Below are positions 25,700 to 31,977 of a stretch of 35,241 bases of DNA, in pieces. Below the pieces are notes generated by a model that saw nothing but the letters and a program-made list of their open reading frames with translations, did not search any database and was not told where the DNA came from. Where the stretch lies: NCBI RefSeq assembly GCF_000254135.1, contig NZ_AINS01000043.1:1-35241 (forward strand). Reading direction: 5' to 3'. The position numbers and the translations under genes were made by a program. The stretch's first letter is position 1. Each line of letters begins with the position of its first letter. The stretch is from Campylobacter coli LMG 9860 (GTDB lineage: Bacteria > Campylobacterota > Campylobacteria > Campylobacterales > Campylobacteraceae).

Positions 25700-26683
25700 T
25701 TAAGAAATGAAAAATGGATTGATTTCTTTTTTATCCTCAAAAGCTATACTTTTATAGCTTTTATCTTTAAATCGAAGTTCATAGCTTTTGTTTGCTTCAT
25801 GCTTGGTGTAAGTTAGAGCGATTTTTAAGGCGAGTTCTAAATCTTTTTCATCTGCATTTGCACTAAGTAAAGAATAAGCTCCGATTAAATCTCCAAGTTC
25901 TATTACTTCATATTTAGGAGTTTTTAAACCTTTTAAAAGAGTATTTTCAAGTTCATTTCTACCTATGATCATTTTAGCTCCATTGGGTAATCTTAAATGA
26001 CGACCATATTTTAAAAGTTGCGCATCATTTACTTGCATATCTTTATCAAATTCTATAAAGTCGCGAATTTTTTTAGCAAAACTATCAAGAGTTAGCAAAC
26101 AACCTCCACCTGGGCTTTCAAAGTCTTCTAAGCCAAATTTAGCTGCAAGTTCAAGTTGTCTTTTACGACTTCTTCCACTAATACCTTCGAGTTTTTCTCT
26201 ATCTACCCAACCTTCTCTTTCAGGTTTGGTTAGAGGTAGGTTTTTTGCACACATAGGACGCAAGATCAGATCTTCTTCATCAAGAGCAAGTTTTTTAACC
26301 TTTGCCATCGCATCACTTCTTTGACTCATAGGGCGTTGTCCTAAAACTTCTCCTGTGATGATAAAACTTGCATTTTCTTCTTTTAACATAGCAAGAGCAG
26401 TTTTAAACATAAAAGCATGACAATCTATACAAGGATTAAAATGTTTGCCATAGCCATATTGTGGATTAAAAAGCACTTCTTGAAGATAGGAATTTCTTAC
26501 ATCTATCATTTCAAAATCTGCACCTACCATTGCCGCACGCTTTTTCATGATTTCGCTTTTATCACTTGTGCTTCCAAAACCTATGTTGATATTTAGAGCT
26601 TTAACTTCTATGCCTTGTGCAGTGATGAGTTTCATTGCAAGCATACTATCAAGCCCACCGCTAAAAAGAGCTAATGCTTTCAT
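25700..26683 (-). CDS. PP-loop ATPase, tRNA-thiolation-like family (Cj1633 equivalent)
   Basis: The 327-residue protein starts with the N-type PP-loop SGGLDS (8-13), which binds ATP for adenylation of a nucleic-acid or small-molecule substrate. It has a CxxC pair (Cys85, Cys88 in NPCIDCH) and a third cysteine, Cys195, in PGGGCLL. This pattern resembles ThiI/MnmA/TtuA-type enzymes, where cysteines carry sulfur or an Fe-S cluster. It is an epsilonproteobacterial conserved protein, and its substrate is not established from sequence. It is divergent from the sigma-28 unit at 26803. Its own -10 box (TATACT, 26715-26720 on the - strand) overlaps the -35 element of that unit. Confidence 0.85.
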   Translation of the reverse strand: MKALALFSGGLDSMLAMKLITAQGIEVKALNINIGFGSTSDKSEIMKKRAAMVGADFEMIDVRNSYLQEVLFNPQYGYGKHFNPCIDCHAFMFKTALAMLKEENASFIITGEVLGQRPMSQRSDAMAKVKKLALDEEDLILRPMCAKNLPLTKPEREGWVDREKLEGISGRSRKRQLELAAKFGLEDFESPGGGCLLTLDSFAKKIRDFIEFDKDMQVNDAQLLKYGRHLRLPNGAKMIIGRNELENTLLKGLKTPKYEVIELGDLIGAYSLLSANADEKDLELALKIALTYTKHEANKSYELRFKDKSYKSIAFEDKKEINPFFIS

Positions 26684-26718
26684 TTATGTTCCTTTTTTAA
26701 AAAATAATTTTGTTAGTA

Positions 26719-26745
26719 TAAATAAATTTGATTTTTTGCCGATAT
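26719..26745 (+). promoter_or_regulatory. Sigma-28 (FliA) promoter
   Basis: TAAA (26719-26722), exactly 15 bases, then GCCGATAT (26738-26745). This matches the TAAA-N15-GCCGATAA form of sigma-28 promoters in all but the last base. Predicted transcription starts near 26753, 50 bases before the ATG at 26803. It implies that the two + strand genes downstream belong to the late flagellar regulon. Confidence 0.8.
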
Positions 26746-26802
26746 CAAATTTGTAATTGTATCAAATAATTTTAAGATTACAATTATTTTTGAAGGTTTA
26801 CT

Positions 26803-27000
26803 ATGAGAAAATTACTCTCTGTTGCACTAGTTGCTTGCTTTATTGGTTCTTTTGCTTATGGCAAAACTGAGAATAATAAAAGCCCACAAGTTAGAAGTTC
26901 TTGCGTTGATTATGAAATAAGATTGAAACGATGCAATTCTTTGCCTACTCAATATCAAAGACAAATGTGTTGTTTGGGCTTATTTGCAGCTTGTAAATAA
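26803..27000 (+). CDS. Small Cys-rich exported protein
   Basis: The 65-residue protein has a clear Sec signal (MRKLLSVALVACFIGSFAYG, cleavage expected near residue 20). The mature part is about 45 residues with five cysteines (34, 44, 56, 57, 64) and several Arg/Lys. This suggests one or two periplasmic disulfides or metal binding, and the odd fifth cysteine could pair between molecules. GAAGG lies just upstream of the ATG. I recognise no family. It is the first gene behind the sigma-28 promoter, so it is probably made with flagellin. Positional equivalent of Cj1632c. Confidence 0.8.
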   Translation: MRKLLSVALVACFIGSFAYGKTENNKSPQVRSSCVDYEIRLKRCNSLPTQYQRQMCCLGLFAACK

Positions 27001-27007
27001 AATAAAC

Positions 27008-27032
27008 AAGTCCAAGTTAAATGCTTGGGCTT
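27008..27032 (+). terminator. Hairpin between the two sigma-28-unit genes
   Basis: AAGTCCAAG (27008-27016) pairs with CTTGGGCTT (27024-27032) over 9 bp with one G-U pair and a 7-base loop, followed by TAAAATTTC. It lies 8 bases after the stop of the Cys-rich gene. It may act as a partial terminator or 3'-end stabiliser, leaving less message for the second gene. Confidence 0.5.
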
Positions 27033-27053
27033 TAAAATTTCTAAGGAGTTATT

Positions 27054-27944
27054 ATGGATAAATTAACAATCAATGATTTTAATGTTTCTTTACCAAGTTC
27101 TCAAAATGTTACAAATCGTAAAGAAATTTTAGAATTAAAAAAAGAAGAGAAAGATAAAATTCCCGTGCAAGATCTTTCGAGTTTAAATAGCGATGGTGTT
27201 AAGGTTGTTTTTGAAAATAAGCAAGGTGAACTTATAGCTTTAAATTTAAGTGATGAAAATTATAGTAGTTTGCAAAAGAATTTTGGCTCTTATACAAATT
27301 ATGTTGCTCGAAATGATGGAAGTATAAGGCTTAATGGCGAAGCAAATGAATTTATTGCTAATTGGTTTGAAAATATAGAAGATAATTTTAATTCTTTAAG
27401 TTCAAATTTAAGCTCTAATACTCAAGATAAAAATATAAAATTAAATTTTCATACCAATACAATCACTCAAAGTATGCAAAATTTGGGCTTTAAATCAAAT
27501 GATGAAAAAATACCCAATGATGCAAGCATGGAGAAAAAATTAAATTTCTTTATAGATAAGGATAGGGATAAAAATGGCAAGATCGATGATAATGATGTTA
27601 AAGAGCCTAGCATGGGAGAAATTTTAAACGATATAAGCAAAATATCGGGTAGAGCTAATGCCATGCAAACTATAGATCCACAAAAGATTTATAAAAAAGA
27701 TGATAGTGGGGTCACAATTAAAGAGAAAGATGAAAAAGACGATAAAGATTTGCTTGAAATTGCCAAAGAAAAAGGACTAAGTGCTTTGAGTGCAGATGAG
27801 CAAGCCAAACTTAAAGCAAGTAATCCACAAATTTTTGAAGAACTTCAAAATAAGTCTTTAGGGAATTTAGAGCAAAATTTAAAAAAAGATTTAATGGTGC
27901 AAATAAGTAACAATGAAGCCATATTTGTGAACAAAAGAGTGTAA
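27054..27944 (+). CDS. Hypothetical acidic protein with EF-hand-like loop (Cj1631c equivalent)
   Basis: The 296-residue protein has no signal peptide and no membrane segment. It is rich in Asn, Asp, Lys and Ser. Residues 170-181 (DRDKNGKIDDND) fit the 12-residue calcium loop DxDxNGxIxxxD, with acidic residues at positions 1, 3 and 12 and Gly at 6. Only one such loop is seen. AAGGAG lies 5 bases before the ATG. With a sigma-28 promoter upstream and no Sec signal, it might be a cytoplasmic regulator or a substrate of the flagellar export apparatus, as for other flagella-coexpressed proteins. That is inference. Confidence 0.82.
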   Translation: MDKLTINDFNVSLPSSQNVTNRKEILELKKEEKDKIPVQDLSSLNSDGVKVVFENKQGELIALNLSDENYSSLQKNFGSYTNYVARNDGSIRLNGEANEFIANWFENIEDNFNSLSSNLSSNTQDKNIKLNFHTNTITQSMQNLGFKSNDEKIPNDASMEKKLNFFIDKDRDKNGKIDDNDVKEPSMGEILNDISKISGRANAMQTIDPQKIYKKDDSGVTIKEKDEKDDKDLLEIAKEKGLSALSADEQAKLKASNPQIFEELQNKSLGNLEQNLKKDLMVQISNNEAIFVNKRV

Positions 27945-28110
27945 AAATTTAAAAATAAATGAAATATTTATAGTATTTACTTTGGGTGTAGATTAAGCGC
28001 TCTTATTAGTTTTGTATCAGGTTTTTTAGCTTTTGTGATTAGTTTAAGTTATAGATTGTTTTAGAGTCAAAGCAAAGCTATTTAATTCTATTTTTCAAAA
28101 ATTAGCAGAA
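27945..28110. other. Gene-poor remnant where tonB would lie
   Basis: No credible gene. All frames are interrupted every 10-30 codons. On the + strand a 28-codon open stretch ending near 28063 is hydrophobic (SALISFVSGFLAFVISLSY) but has no start or ribosome-binding site. In relatives tonB2 follows exbD here and is longer than the space available, so this is probably deletion debris. Confidence 0.5.
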
Positions 28111-28182
28111 TTAAAAAACTAGAGCTAAGAAAAAAGATATATAAAAAGCTTGTGATTTGTGATTTGACAAAGTATTTTTCAT
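28111..28182 (-). pseudogene. tonB: tonB N-terminal remnant after exbD
   Basis: The ATG (28182-28180) overlaps the exbD stop as ATGA, the normal coupling within an exbB-exbD-tonB operon. It opens 23 codons: a short polar start, MKNTLSNHKSQ, then a membrane-like stretch AFYISFFLALVF, before TAA. Adding one T to the run before the stop extends the hydrophobic helix by LILLIFEK, then a TAG follows. This looks like the membrane anchor of TonB with the Pro-rich linker and C-terminal domain lost. C. jejuni has tonB2 at this place. Assignment rests on context and the hydrophobic start only. Confidence 0.6.
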
Positions 28183-28568
28183 CTATTTTTCTCTGTTATA
28201 ATTTGGAAATTCTCATGCTCTTTAGCTTTTAATAAGTCAATGATTTGAACAAAGCTTTCAAATTTTGCATTCTTATCACTTTTTAATTCTACTATAGTTT
28301 TTTTATGAAGCGAAGAAATAGCATCGCTTAAGCCTTTTAAATCTGTAGTCTTATCGTCTAGATAGAAAATATTGTTTTCATCAATGCTAATGGATAATTT
28401 TTTTTCATCATTGTTAAGACTTAGAGCATTTTCGCTAACGGGTAGATTGATTTCAATTTTGCCATGAGCAATGAAAGTTGAAATACTAAGAATGATAGCA
28501 AGTAAAACAAGCATTATATCTATGAAAGGAACTATATTTAACCCTTCATTTTTAGGCAATTTAAGCAT
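28179..28568 (-). CDS. exbD: ExbD-family energy transducer
   Basis: The 129-residue protein has a short cytoplasmic start, one membrane helix with the essential aspartate (VPFIDIMLVLLAIILS, Asp17) and a periplasmic domain ending FQIITEKNR. With ExbB it forms the proton-driven motor that powers TonB-dependent uptake. It overlaps exbB by 8 bases. Intact, but the tonB reading frame that should follow is reduced to a stub. Cj1629 equivalent. Confidence 0.92.
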   Translation of the reverse strand: MLKLPKNEGLNIVPFIDIMLVLLAIILSISTFIAHGKIEINLPVSENALSLNNDEKKLSISIDENNIFYLDDKTTDLKGLSDAISSLHKKTIVELKSDKNAKFESFVQIIDLLKAKEHENFQIITEKNR

Positions 28569-28986
28569 TTTTACTCACCTTATAAGCATTACTTAAAAGT
28601 GAAACCTTGCGAAGTAAGGCATTATAAGCCATTAAGGCAGGTATGGCGACTAAAAGTCCTAAAGCTGTAGCTTTAAGAGCTAAAGAAAGTCCTACGACTA
28701 TGGATTTGACATCGATATTTCCCGCTATTCCCATTTCATAAAAAGTAATCATAATCCCTACAACAGTTCCTAAGAGTCCTATGTAGGGAGCGTTAGAATA
28801 AATAATATAAATGGTAGTTAAATTCTCGCTAATTGCATCATCAAATTGCTCTTGATTTTCATAATTTTTAAAATCTATTTTTCTAAAAAATAATACTCTT
28901 TCAATTACGCACCAAAAAGCTATAAATGCCATAACTCCTAAAATTATAAAGATAATTAAATCAATATAATCTTTTAAAAATTCCAT
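28561..28986 (-). CDS. exbB: ExbB/TolQ-family proton channel protein
   Basis: The 141-residue protein has three membrane helices, with the conserved segments YIGLLGTVVGIMITFYEMG and GLSLALKATALGLLVAIPALMAYN. I start it at the ATG at 28986 because GGAG lies 6 bases upstream; an in-frame ATG at 28998 has no ribosome-binding site. It is the first gene of the exb operon, behind a TATAAT box (28998 side) and a Fur-box-like site. Cj1628 equivalent. Confidence 0.92.
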   Translation of the reverse strand: MEFLKDYIDLIIFIILGVMAFIAFWCVIERVLFFRKIDFKNYENQEQFDDAISENLTTIYIIYSNAPYIGLLGTVVGIMITFYEMGIAGNIDVKSIVVGLSLALKATALGLLVAIPALMAYNALLRKVSLLSNAYKVSKNA

Positions 28987-29018
28987 ATTTAACTCCATGA
29001 TTTGATTAAATTTTGGCG

Positions 29019-29024
29019 ATTATA
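29019..29024 (-). promoter_or_regulatory. -10 box of exbB
   Basis: A perfect TATAAT on the - strand lies 33 bases before the exbB start codon chosen here. The Fur-box-like site lies 26-44 bases upstream of it, over the -35 region. Confidence 0.6.
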
Positions 29025-29049
29025 CTACAATAAAAATAAAATTATAATT

Positions 29050-29068
29050 AATATTAATTATCATAATT
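29050..29068. promoter_or_regulatory. Fur-box-like operator upstream of exbB
   Basis: AATATTAATTATCATAATT matches 14 of 19 positions of the inverted Fur consensus GATAATGATTATCATTATC, including the central ATTATCAT. Its position over the exbB -35 region fits iron repression of an uptake-energising operon. It also lies upstream of the divergent DUF4261 gene's -10 box. In such AT-rich DNA chance matches are frequent, so context carries much of the weight. Confidence 0.5.
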
Positions 29069-29115
29069 TTTTAAATAATCATACTTTCACAAGCCTTTGG
29101 CTTAAAAATTTAGGT

Positions 29116-29121
29116 TATAAT
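29116..29121 (+). promoter_or_regulatory. -10 box of the DUF4261 gene
   Basis: A perfect TATAAT lies 31 bases upstream of the ATG at 29153. AAGGAAA is the ribosome-binding site. Confidence 0.6.
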
Positions 29122-29152
29122 TTTTTAAATACTTTAACTCTTAAGGAAAAGC

Positions 29153-29890
29153 ATGCAAGAAAATCATAATTTTATTTCTTTTGTTCTTCTTGATGAAGCC
29201 AAGTTTGATTTTTTGAAATTGAAAAAGATACTTGAAGATGATTTTGATATATGGATTGCTGATGAAAATTTTACTCAAGATGGAGTAATTTTTTCTTTTA
29301 AAAATATGATCGTTACTTTAAATTTGATTAAAAATCCTATACCCAACAACGAAGCAGAATATTATGCTAATTTTAATTTTATGTGGAAAGATGCTTTAGA
29401 GCAAACCCAAAAACATAAAGCACATCTTCTTGTATCCGTTTTAAGTCAGAGTGAATCAAAGCTAGATCAAGCTAAACTTTTTACTCAAATATCATCTGCG
29501 TGTTTGCAAGATGAGCATACTTTGGGATTTTATACAGGAGGAGTTGTTTTAGAGCCTAAGTTTTATATAGAAAATGCAAAAATGCTAAAAGAAAATCGCT
29601 TGCCTATTTATAATTGGATTTATGTAAGCGTTTATCCAGGTGATAATGGCAATAATGCCTACACCTATGGTCTTAGAAATTTCGATAAATTAGAGCTTGA
29701 GGTTTGTGATGCAAATATAGAAGAAAAAGAGCTTTTCTTCACTTTGTATGACATTATTTTGCATATTTTAACTTATGATCTAAGTTTAAAAGATGGTGAT
29801 ACTTTAAAATTTGAAGATGGTAGAATACTTTCTTTTAAGAAAAGTCAAGGCATAGGTGTTGAAAATGAGAGTTTAAAAATTATTTTTTAG
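29153..29890 (+). CDS. DUF4261-domain protein (Cj1627c equivalent)
   Basis: The 245-residue cytoplasmic protein has no signal or membrane helix. Its layout matches DUF4261 proteins: an N-terminal ferredoxin-like half (ILEDDFDIWIADENF...VTLNLIKNPIPNNE), then HKAHLLVSVL, then a C-terminal half with PIYNWIYVSVYPG and TYGLRNFDKLELEV. Members occur across bacteria without a settled function and are sometimes near secretion or stress genes. It is a single-gene unit between the exb operon and the DccR-type promoter. Confidence 0.82.
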   Translation: MQENHNFISFVLLDEAKFDFLKLKKILEDDFDIWIADENFTQDGVIFSFKNMIVTLNLIKNPIPNNEAEYYANFNFMWKDALEQTQKHKAHLLVSVLSQSESKLDQAKLFTQISSACLQDEHTLGFYTGGVVLEPKFYIENAKMLKENRLPIYNWIYVSVYPGDNGNNAYTYGLRNFDKLELEVCDANIEEKELFFTLYDIILHILTYDLSLKDGDTLKFEDGRILSFKKSQGIGVENESLKIIF

Positions 29891-29908
29891 TTTCACATTC
29901 ACTTCACA
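29891..29908 (+). promoter_or_regulatory. DccR-type response-regulator box
   Basis: TTTCAC (29891-29896), six bases, then TTCACA (29903-29908), with a third TTCAC inside the spacer. This fits the direct repeat WTTCAC-N6-TTCACW that I recall for the C. jejuni two-component regulator DccR, whose regulon includes Cj1626c. It stands about 50 bases upstream of that gene's equivalent. Confidence 0.75.
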
Positions 29909-29958
29909 AAGATAAGTTAAACTTCTCTCAACCAAAACACAAACAAAAAGGAGAAAAA

Positions 29959-30375
29959 ATGAAATTAAAATTAGGTTTAGCGGCTTTATTGGGTGCTACG
30001 GTGCTTTTTGCTAGAGATATAATTGTTCCTGCGAGTGAACTTCCAAGAAATGCACAAGATTTTATATCTAAGAATTTTAAAACTGCACAAATTGCTTTAG
30101 TAAAAAAAGATATAGATTCTTATGATGTGACTTTAAATGATGGAACAGAAATTGACTTTATTATCACTGGAGAGTGGAAAGATGTAGATGGAAAATACAA
30201 AGCTCTGCCAAATAGCATTTTGCCAAATATTATGCCAAAAATCAGTGCTTCATCAAACGCTCAAATCATAGAAGTAAGCAGAGAAATCAACGGATATAAA
30301 TTTGAATTAAGCAATCAATTAAAAATTTATACTGATGCACAGGGTAATATCTTAGGACAAAAATTTGATTATTAA
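29959..30375 (+). CDS. Periplasmic PepSY-like protein (Cj1626c equivalent)
   Basis: The 138-residue protein has a Sec signal (MKLKLGLAALLGATVLFA, cleavage near residue 18). It has two PepSY-like/BLIP-like repeats: LPRNAQDFISKNFKTAQIALVKKDIDSYDVTL and a degenerate second copy with IIEVSREINGYKFELSNQLKIYTDAQGNILGQK. PepSY-like periplasmic proteins are often targets of two-component systems and thought to bind or buffer ligands or proteases; no enzyme activity is expected. AAAAAGGAG precedes the ATG. A DccR-type box upstream and a strong terminator downstream make it a single-gene unit. Confidence 0.88.
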   Translation: MKLKLGLAALLGATVLFARDIIVPASELPRNAQDFISKNFKTAQIALVKKDIDSYDVTLNDGTEIDFIITGEWKDVDGKYKALPNSILPNIMPKISASSNAQIIEVSREINGYKFELSNQLKIYTDAQGNILGQKFDY

Positions 30376-30389
30376 TTCTAAAAGCATGT

Positions 30390-30420
30390 AAATTTGGAGA
30401 CTTTATGTTTCCAAATTTTT
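30390..30420 (+). terminator. Terminator of the PepSY-like gene
   Basis: AAATTTGGAGAC (30390-30401) pairs with GTTTCCAAATTT (30407-30418) over 12 bp with one G-U pair and a 5-base loop, ending in a T-run. It lies 15 bases after the stop codon. Confidence 0.7.
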
Positions 30421-30455
30421 AAATGAGTTTAAAAATTTCTCTTTGTTAATCCAAT

Positions 30456-30479
30456 ATGGTTTTTTATATAAAAAACCAT
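30456..30479. repeat. Perfect 24-bp palindrome
   Basis: ATGGTTTTTTAT and its exact reverse complement abut without spacer. It lies about 165 bases upstream of sdaC and 35 bases after the terminator. It could be a dimeric operator or a bidirectional hairpin; no known Campylobacter operator comes to mind. Confidence 0.5.
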
Positions 30480-30644
30480 CTCCAAAACTTAATTAAATTA
30501 AATCTTAAAATATAATTTTAATAAGACTAATATTTTACAAAATGTTACATAAATTAAAGAAAAATGCTAGAAATTTAGATTTTTTACCCAGTAAGTGTGT
30601 TAAAATAAGCTTAATTTTGCGATATCAAATTTTAAGGAAAATGT

Positions 30645-31967
30645 ATGAATACTCCTAAGTGGACTCGTTATGACACGAGATGGGTTTTATCTCTTTTTGG
30701 AACCGCTGTGGGTGCGGGGATATTATTTTTACCCATTAAGGCAGGTGTGGGTGGTTTTTGGCCAGTTGTTGTGATGGCTTTGATTATTTTTCCAATGGTT
30801 TATCTAAGTCATAGAGCTTTAAGCCGTTTTGTAAGCCAAGCAAATGGTAATGATAAAGACATTACCCATGCGGCTGAAGAGTATTTTGGTAGAAAAGTAA
30901 GTATTTTTATTTCTGTGCTTTACTTCTTTGCAATTTTTCCAATTTGTTTAGCGTATTGTGTGGGTATAACCAATACTTTTGAAAGTTTTATCTACCATCA
31001 ATTTTTACCCCTTTTAAATTCAGAGGGTGTATTTGCAGATATTATTCGTGCCATGTATGAGGTAAGCACAGATGATAAAGAAAAAGTTGTAGCGAGTTTA
31101 TTTCCTTTTTATCGTTTGCTTTTAGCTTTTATTTTGGTAAGTGTTTTTATGCTTATCATGCTTTTTAGTGAAGAATTGATTACTAAAGTGTGTGAATGGC
31201 TTGTATATCCTTTATGTGCTATTTTATTTTTATTTTCTTTATATCTTATCCCACAATGGTCATTTGAAAGTTTTAGTGCTATTCCTGGAACAAAAGAATT
31301 TATTACTATAGTATGGCTAACTTTACCGGTTTTAGTGTTTTCATTTAATCACTCACCAGCAATTTCAACTTTTTCTCTAAGCGTAAAAAGAGAATATCCT
31401 GAAAATTCAGTACAAAAAGCAAATCAAATTTTGTTTAGAACCTCTGTCATGTTGCTTGCTTTTGTTATGTTTTTTGTGGTATCTTGCGTGCTTTCTTTAA
31501 CTCCAGCTGAACTTGCTGAAGCAAGAGCACAAAACATACCGGTGCTTTCTTATTTTGCTAATAAGCTTGATAATCCATTTATTTCTTATGGTGGTCCATT
31601 AATCGCATTTTTGGCAATTTCTAGTTCATTCTTTGGACATTATTTTGGCGCTAGAGAAGGTGCTTATGGTATAGTTAGAAAATGTTGCAAATTAGCAGGT
31701 AATGAAAATCCTGATTTGAAAAAAATTGCTATTTATTCAACTTTAGTTATGTATATTGTTATGTTAATTACTGCTTATATCAATCCTAGTATTTTAGGTT
31801 TTATTGAAAGTTTGGGCGGTCCAATTATCGCAGCAATCTTATTTTTAATGCCAATTATTGCAATTTATACGGTTTCAAAAATGAAAAAATTCCAAAATAA
31901 AGCTTTAGATGCTTTTGTTTTTATTACAGGTGTTTTAACAATCATCACTGTAATTTATACTTTTTAA
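30645..31967 (+). CDS. sdaC: L-serine/H+ symporter SdaC
   Basis: The 440-residue protein of the hydroxy/aromatic amino-acid permease (SdaC/TdcC) family has about 11 membrane helices. It opens with GTAVGAGILFLPIKAGVGGFWP, the family's first-helix signature, and has FNHSPAISTFSLSVK mid-protein. It imports serine at the inner membrane. sdaA follows 10 bases later, so uptake and breakdown are coupled. Serine is a main carbon source for C. jejuni, and I recall the pair being important for colonisation. AAGGAAA is the ribosome-binding site. Confidence 0.95.
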   Translation: MNTPKWTRYDTRWVLSLFGTAVGAGILFLPIKAGVGGFWPVVVMALIIFPMVYLSHRALSRFVSQANGNDKDITHAAEEYFGRKVSIFISVLYFFAIFPICLAYCVGITNTFESFIYHQFLPLLNSEGVFADIIRAMYEVSTDDKEKVVASLFPFYRLLLAFILVSVFMLIMLFSEELITKVCEWLVYPLCAILFLFSLYLIPQWSFESFSAIPGTKEFITIVWLTLPVLVFSFNHSPAISTFSLSVKREYPENSVQKANQILFRTSVMLLAFVMFFVVSCVLSLTPAELAEARAQNIPVLSYFANKLDNPFISYGGPLIAFLAISSSFFGHYFGAREGAYGIVRKCCKLAGNENPDLKKIAIYSTLVMYIVMLITAYINPSILGFIESLGGPIIAAILFLMPIIAIYTVSKMKKFQNKALDAFVFITGVLTIITVIYTF

Positions 31968-31977
31968 GGTGTGGTGA

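Noticed and set aside
26755-26792. ATTGTATC / GATTACAAT hairpin in the leader of the Cys-rich gene as a riboswitch
   Set aside because: Imperfect AT-only stem with a bulge and a long loop; no known riboswitch core is visible.
30601-30624. GCGATAT upstream of sdaC as a second sigma-28 promoter
   Set aside because: It lacks one C of GCCGATA and the TAAA upstream is at the wrong spacing (14 bases plus a shorter core). A TAAAAT -10-like box nearby is an equally simple explanation.
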